Part shown: positions 62,698 through 64,000 of the stretch, piece by piece
How positions within the stretch are numbered: position 1 is the stretch's first letter
Layout of the letters: each line of letters starts with the position of its first letter
Assembly: GCA_025201375.1 (NCBI GenBank)
Contig: JAIWZP010000010.1
Location: 585,775-649,774 of the forward strand
Source: Gongronella butleri
Lineage: Eukaryota > Mucoromycota > Mucoromycetes > Mucorales > Cunninghamellaceae
Direction of reading: 5' to 3'
Length of the DNA stretch: 64,000 nucleotides
Notes under the pieces: model-generated
Database searches by the model: none
Told to the model about the DNA's origin: nothing
The model's input: only the letters and a program-made list of their open reading frames with translations
Translations under genes and position numbers: made by a program

Positions 62698-63540
62698 AGG
62701 TGACCCTGTGGTGCCTGCGAAGCTCAAAGGGTCGTCAATGAAAGCGCGTGAAAAGATCAGAGGCCTGCTTGGTGAGTAATTCATTTTTAATGTTTCAAAC
62801 TAATTCCATTGTATTTTTTAGAAAAAATTGACGTCAAGCACAACTTAATCCCTTGGCAGCGATTCTTTGTGGACCCTGTCGACCTTGGCCAGAATAAGGA
62901 TCTCTATGTGCATAATTGGCCTGAGAGTGTCAGTTTTGCTGCTTGCGCGTCCGCCACATGGTCCCCAGACGACAGACAGGCAATTTTGCGTGCAAACTTG
63001 AAAATATTTCGCATGGATCCAGACGCCCCTTTTGTGCGCCCCCAAATTGACCACGACGCGCCTGCCCCGCAAGACATGCCCGCCTCTGACCCTGCCCCTG
63101 CCCCGCTCCGCGACGCGCCTGCCCCACAAGACACGCCCGCTTCTGCCCCTGCCTCGCTCAATGACTCGCCGCAAGATGCGTCTGAAGCTGCCGATAACAA
63201 CAGCGATGACATTCTTCTGGAAGATGGCCGAACGTTGCGGGATTGTCGATTCATGTTTGCGCATGAAAATCAAGAACACAATAAGTTCCAGTACTTTATC
63301 AATGATCCAACCAGCTTTTTCCCTCACCGGTTTCTTTGGAAAGACGCCACGCATGTCACAGAGGAGCAAACCAGGAAAATCCGTGCCAAATACAAAAAGA
63401 TGCATGGTATTCCGAAGAGAAGCTGCAAGCTTGTCACCACGAAAAGCCCTGCTCGCATCAAGAAGAAGAAGAAGAAGCGCGCCGCAAACGCCGCCGAGAC
63501 ACCTGCACGCAGGACCCGACCCCGACTTACTGCTGATTGA
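61757..63540 (+). CDS. Unrecognised protein with basic C-terminus
   Basis: Six exons: 61757-62030, 62081-62196, 62307-62436, 62504-62626, 62700-62771, 62822-63540; 477 aa. I do not recognise the family. The N-terminus (MIQMNVDEIMFTLQKNIELP) is helical, then a basic patch AYQAMRKRKRYS, helical segments KWSYVLQWQATQRDSMSLRR and FLVKIMDLMKPETGGKRVSP, and a region with Trp/Phe motifs (NLIPWQRFFVDP, FAACASATWSPDDRQAI). An Asp/Ala/Pro tandem segment follows (DAPAPQDMPASDPAPAPLRD), with two near-identical units, then LFWKDATH-like FPHRFLWKDATHVTEEQTRK and a lysine-rich nuclear-type signal ([20 protein letters not shown]). Using the 62436 donor rather than 62426 removes a stop. Position next to repeats suggests a lineage-specific or domesticated element gene, which is inference. 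Confidence 0.62.
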
Positions 63541-63619
63541 TTTTTATACCTTGCTCTCATCAAATGCCTGTCTCTCGATATCAATTCTCTTCATTACCAT
63601 CGTCACTTATTGCTTGTTC

Positions 63620-63690
<71 letters not shown>

Positions 63691-64000
63691 ATTACTGTAA
63701 TTCCCACTTTCCTCTCCTCATTTCGTTTCAACTGTATAAACAACTGATTTTTTCGCGTGTTCACAATACATCACTGCGTTTTTTTTAATTGCATAACATC
63801 GCATCTTAACTTGATTTCAAGGGTAATTAAGACAGATTGTTATTGTGGATTTTGGACACAGGATGCCAAGTGCACCAAAAAATATGTAATTGAAAAGGGC
63901 GAACTACGTTTTAAACCACGATGATGGGCTCCATCCTTCTGCAAATGTCAAATGGATTCCTAGGAGAACCAGAAATGCGTGATGCGCCCCTCTCCAAACG
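63541..64000. other. Terminal spacer with ~70-nt T-run
   Basis: 3' flank of the last gene, an uninterrupted T-run of about 69 bases (63619-63687), then AT-rich sequence with no gene to the window end. The exact T count may be unreliable. Confidence 0.5.

Overview
This window is nuclear DNA of a filamentous fungus, most likely an early-diverging, Mucoromycota-type lineage. That placement is an inference from gene content and gene architecture, not from a database search. The genes are eukaryotic, dense and intron-rich (typically 60-130 nt introns with T-rich 3' ends and often an A-tract just after the donor). Gene content is fungal: ERG24 (ergosterol), a Sel1-repeat chitin synthase activator with a CaaX box, Hos2, an HSF-type factor. 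It also has features missing from yeasts: a WASP that keeps a CRIB motif, a BICD/TRAK-like dynein adaptor box and a cytochrome b5-acyl-CoA dehydrogenase fusion. No CRISPR, rRNA or convincing tRNA was seen.

Layout: RNA polymerase III subunit RPC2 (784-5064 +), a G-protein alpha subunit (5251-6977 -), a WD40 protein (7589-10012 +), a repeat-bearing spacer with a possible transposon-related ORF (10-13.9 kb), cyt b5-ACAD (13933-16308 -), a small zinc-ribbon-like ORF (17211-17650 -), COX7a-like (18202-18616 -), a mitochondrial J-protein (18865-20655 +), ERG24 (20874-22612 +), a repeat spacer, MSH2 (24569-28511 +), a four-helix membrane protein (28918-29757 +), a signal-anchored protein (about 30341-32470 -), a dynein-adaptor-like coiled-coil protein (32799-34684 +), a repeat spacer, a Mut-7-like exonuclease (37585-40825 +), HOS2 (41132-42775 -), a repeat spacer, an Skt5/Chs4-like protein (43851-46124 -), WASP/Las17 (46921-48793 +), a protein with 22-residue amphipathic repeats (about 49331-50534 +), a repeat spacer with a 0.7 kb MITE, TFB1 of TFIIH (54098-57099 +), an HSF-type factor (57536-58928 +), a repeat spacer, and an unrecognised nuclear-looking protein (61757-63540 +).

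Most genes are housekeeping and show no operon-like logic. Possible functional neighbours are the head-to-head pair Skt5/Chs4-like and WASP (polarised wall growth and actin) and two basal transcription genes (RPC2, TFB1) at opposite ends. The long spacers are not empty: they hold diverged copies of at least three non-coding dispersed repeat families, a TA-flanked inverted-repeat element, and a striking density of the short word CAGTATGATAC and its complement.

The most interesting items are the apolipoprotein-like 22-mer repeat protein, the CRIB-containing fungal WASP, the AAxxG dynein-adaptor candidate, four GC-AG introns, introns with A-tract/T-tract ends that could pair, and the CAGTA micro-insertions. 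Exon coordinates were derived by hand from splice signals and reading-frame continuity; total exon lengths divide by three in every gene except the 22-mer repeat gene and those flagged as having an unresolved end or start.
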